From the NCBI GenBank assembly GCA_910586095.1, contig CAJUHQ010000090.1, positions 1-13,984 on the forward strand: a stretch of DNA of 13,984 bases. The letters run 5' to 3'. This stretch comes from an uncultured Lachnospiraceae bacterium (GTDB lineage Bacteria > Bacillota > Clostridia > Lachnospirales > Lachnospiraceae). A program made the position numbers and the translations under genes. A model generated the notes under the pieces. That model searched no databases. It was not told the DNA's origin and worked only from the letters and a program-made list of their open reading frames with translations. This document shows positions 13,183 to 13,984 of the stretch, piece after piece (the stretch's first letter is position 1; each line of letters starts with the position of its first letter).

Positions 13183-13698
13183 ATGTTTGAGATAGGCGAT
13201 TTCGTAATCAAGGCAAATAACGGCATATGCAGAGTAGATGGAATTGGACATCTGGAACTGTCAGGTGCAAGTAAGGAGCGGATGTATTTTTTTCTCACAC
13301 CACTCAACGAAGTACACACAAAGCTATATGTTCCAACTGATAAGAAAGATAATGGACTTCGAAAAGTGATTACAGAAGAAGAAGCATGGAAGTTTATCAA
13401 TGCGATTCCGCAAATGGAGGAAATTTGTATTACAGATGATAAACAAAGGGAACAGAAATATAAAGAAGTAATTGTAAGTTGTGATCTTAAGAAATTAATT
13501 GGGATCATCAAAAACATGTATCGCAGACAACAAAAGAGGACAGCCTTAGGCAAGAAGAATACTTCTATTGATGAACACTTTTTTAAAATTGCACAGAATA
13601 ATTTGTATACAGAATTGGCTTTTGCAATAGGAAAAGAACGAGCAGATATGCAGGGAATTATCACACAAAAAATAGAAGCTCAAAAAGATTTAAAATAA
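13183..13698 (+). CDS. CarD/CdnL/TRCF-family transcription regulator
   Basis: The 171-residue cytosolic protein begins MFEIGDFVIKANNGICRVDGIG, the Tudor-like RNA-polymerase-interacting fold of the CarD/CdnL/TRCF family. The family's LxVPxDK-type strand is seen as KLYVPTDKKDNGLRKVI (about residues 47-63). The second part (about 70-171) is helical and basic, with LKKLIGIIKNMYRRQQKRTALGKKNTSIDEHFFKIAQNNLYTELAFAI, as in CarD helical domains. By family knowledge it would bind the RNA polymerase beta subunit and stabilise open promoter complexes, notably at rRNA promoters. The frame is open from ATG 13102, but AGGAGG (13171-13176) stands before ATG 13183, and the domain starts there. It has its own promoter and lies directly upstream of rRNA promoters. 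Confidence 0.88.
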   Translation: MFEIGDFVIKANNGICRVDGIGHLELSGASKERMYFFLTPLNEVHTKLYVPTDKKDNGLRKVITEEEAWKFINAIPQMEEICITDDKQREQKYKEVIVSCDLKKLIGIIKNMYRRQQKRTALGKKNTSIDEHFFKIAQNNLYTELAFAIGKERADMQGIITQKIEAQKDLK

Positions 13699-13723
13699 AA
13701 TGTAAAATTTTTAAATTTTTTTG

Positions 13724-13752
13724 TTGACAGATGCAAAATGACGTGGTAATAT
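13724..13752 (+). promoter_or_regulatory. Upstream rRNA promoter P1
   Basis: A perfect -35 TTGACA (13724-13729) and -10 TAATAT (13747-13752) are 17 bases apart. An A/T tract (about 13697-13722) directly upstream resembles an UP element. No terminator for the preceding gene lies between. Confidence 0.85.
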
Positions 13753-13864
13753 AAAACACGTCGCTAAGATATATGAGCGATAAGCACAACAGTTAATCTT
13801 GTTTACCGCTAATTTGGCTTGCAAGAGAAGCAAAAAAATATAATAAAAAATATTAAAAAAGTGC

Positions 13865-13894
13865 TTGACAAAATACGACAACATGTGATAGACT
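13865..13894 (+). promoter_or_regulatory. Downstream rRNA promoter P2
   Basis: A perfect -35 TTGACA (13865-13870) and -10 TAGACT (13889-13894) are 18 bases apart. A strong A/T tract (about 13835-13860) upstream fits an UP element. It lies about 140 bases after P1 in the same direction. Confidence 0.8.
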
Positions 13895-13935
13895 AACAAA
13901 GCTGTCGCAAGTAAAGAAAGACAAGCTATAAACCA

Positions 13936-13984
13936 GAACCTTGACAAATAAACAGTAATGCAACCCTGAAAATTCAAGAAAAAG
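13936..13984 (+). promoter_or_regulatory. rRNA operon leader with boxA-like antitermination sequence
   Basis: GAACCTTGACAAATAAACAG (13936-13955) resembles the CTTTGAAAACT-type boxA regions that precede and separate rRNA genes in Firmicutes. The text after it, up to the window end, fits the leader shortly before a 16S rRNA gene. The 16S gene itself lies beyond the window, so this is inferred from the leader and the tandem promoters. Confidence 0.7.

Noticed and set aside
12996..13664. Minus-strand open frame of 222 codons opposite the CarD-type gene
   Set aside because: It is antisense to a well-supported gene, covers that gene's promoter and has a composition typical of shadow frames.

Overview
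The window looks like chromosomal DNA of a spore-forming member of the Clostridia, most probably a Lachnospiraceae species. The DNA is AT-rich with strong GGAGG-type ribosome binding sites. It carries the sporulation genes gpr and spoIIP beside a divergent rpsT, and it ends in a leader of the kind that precedes clostridial 16S rRNA genes. The family assignment is inferred from these features and was not tested by a search.

Layout. Positions 1-3300 hold a glycolytic block: the 3' part of gap (GAPDH, cut by the window edge), a strong terminator, then pgk with its own promoter and an unusual leader, then tpiA. Positions 3400-5900 hold a 90-residue protein of unknown function and a large membrane-anchored hybrid histidine kinase. 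Positions 6023-8002 are a compact three-gene group: a radical SAM protein of the PflX/COG1313 type, a HAD hydrolase and a 93-residue unknown protein. It is closed by a terminator that can also serve rpsT, which converges from the minus strand. From 8446 to 10168 lie gpr and the two long untranslated leaders of gpr and spoIIP. SpoIIP is followed by a thioredoxin-like gene coupled to an aromatic-acid-exporter-type membrane protein, then a CarD/CdnL-type regulator. The last 290 bases carry two tandem promoters and a boxA-like leader of an rRNA operon whose genes start beyond the window.

The most striking signals lie outside the genes. (1) Just before the pgk ribosome binding site, two long perfect or near-perfect inverted repeats are interleaved in the order A-B-A'-B'. 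This can form an H-type pseudoknot or two mutually exclusive hairpins, the second ending three bases before the Shine-Dalgarno sequence. (2) The gpr leader holds two tandem copies of a structured module whose stems differ by paired, compensating substitutions. The spoIIP leader shows the same kind of architecture and ends in the same hairpin plus Shine-Dalgarno element. Two terminator-like hairpins lie in the second gpr module. Together these suggest a repeated structured RNA element controlling, or parasitising, the sporulation genes. I do not recognise either structure as a named RNA family.

Working together: gap, pgk and tpiA catalyse consecutive or adjacent steps of lower glycolysis. gpr degrades small acid-soluble proteins at germination, while spoIIP acts in peptidoglycan remodelling during engulfment. 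The CarD-type regulator lies directly upstream of rRNA promoters, the class of promoter its relatives act on.
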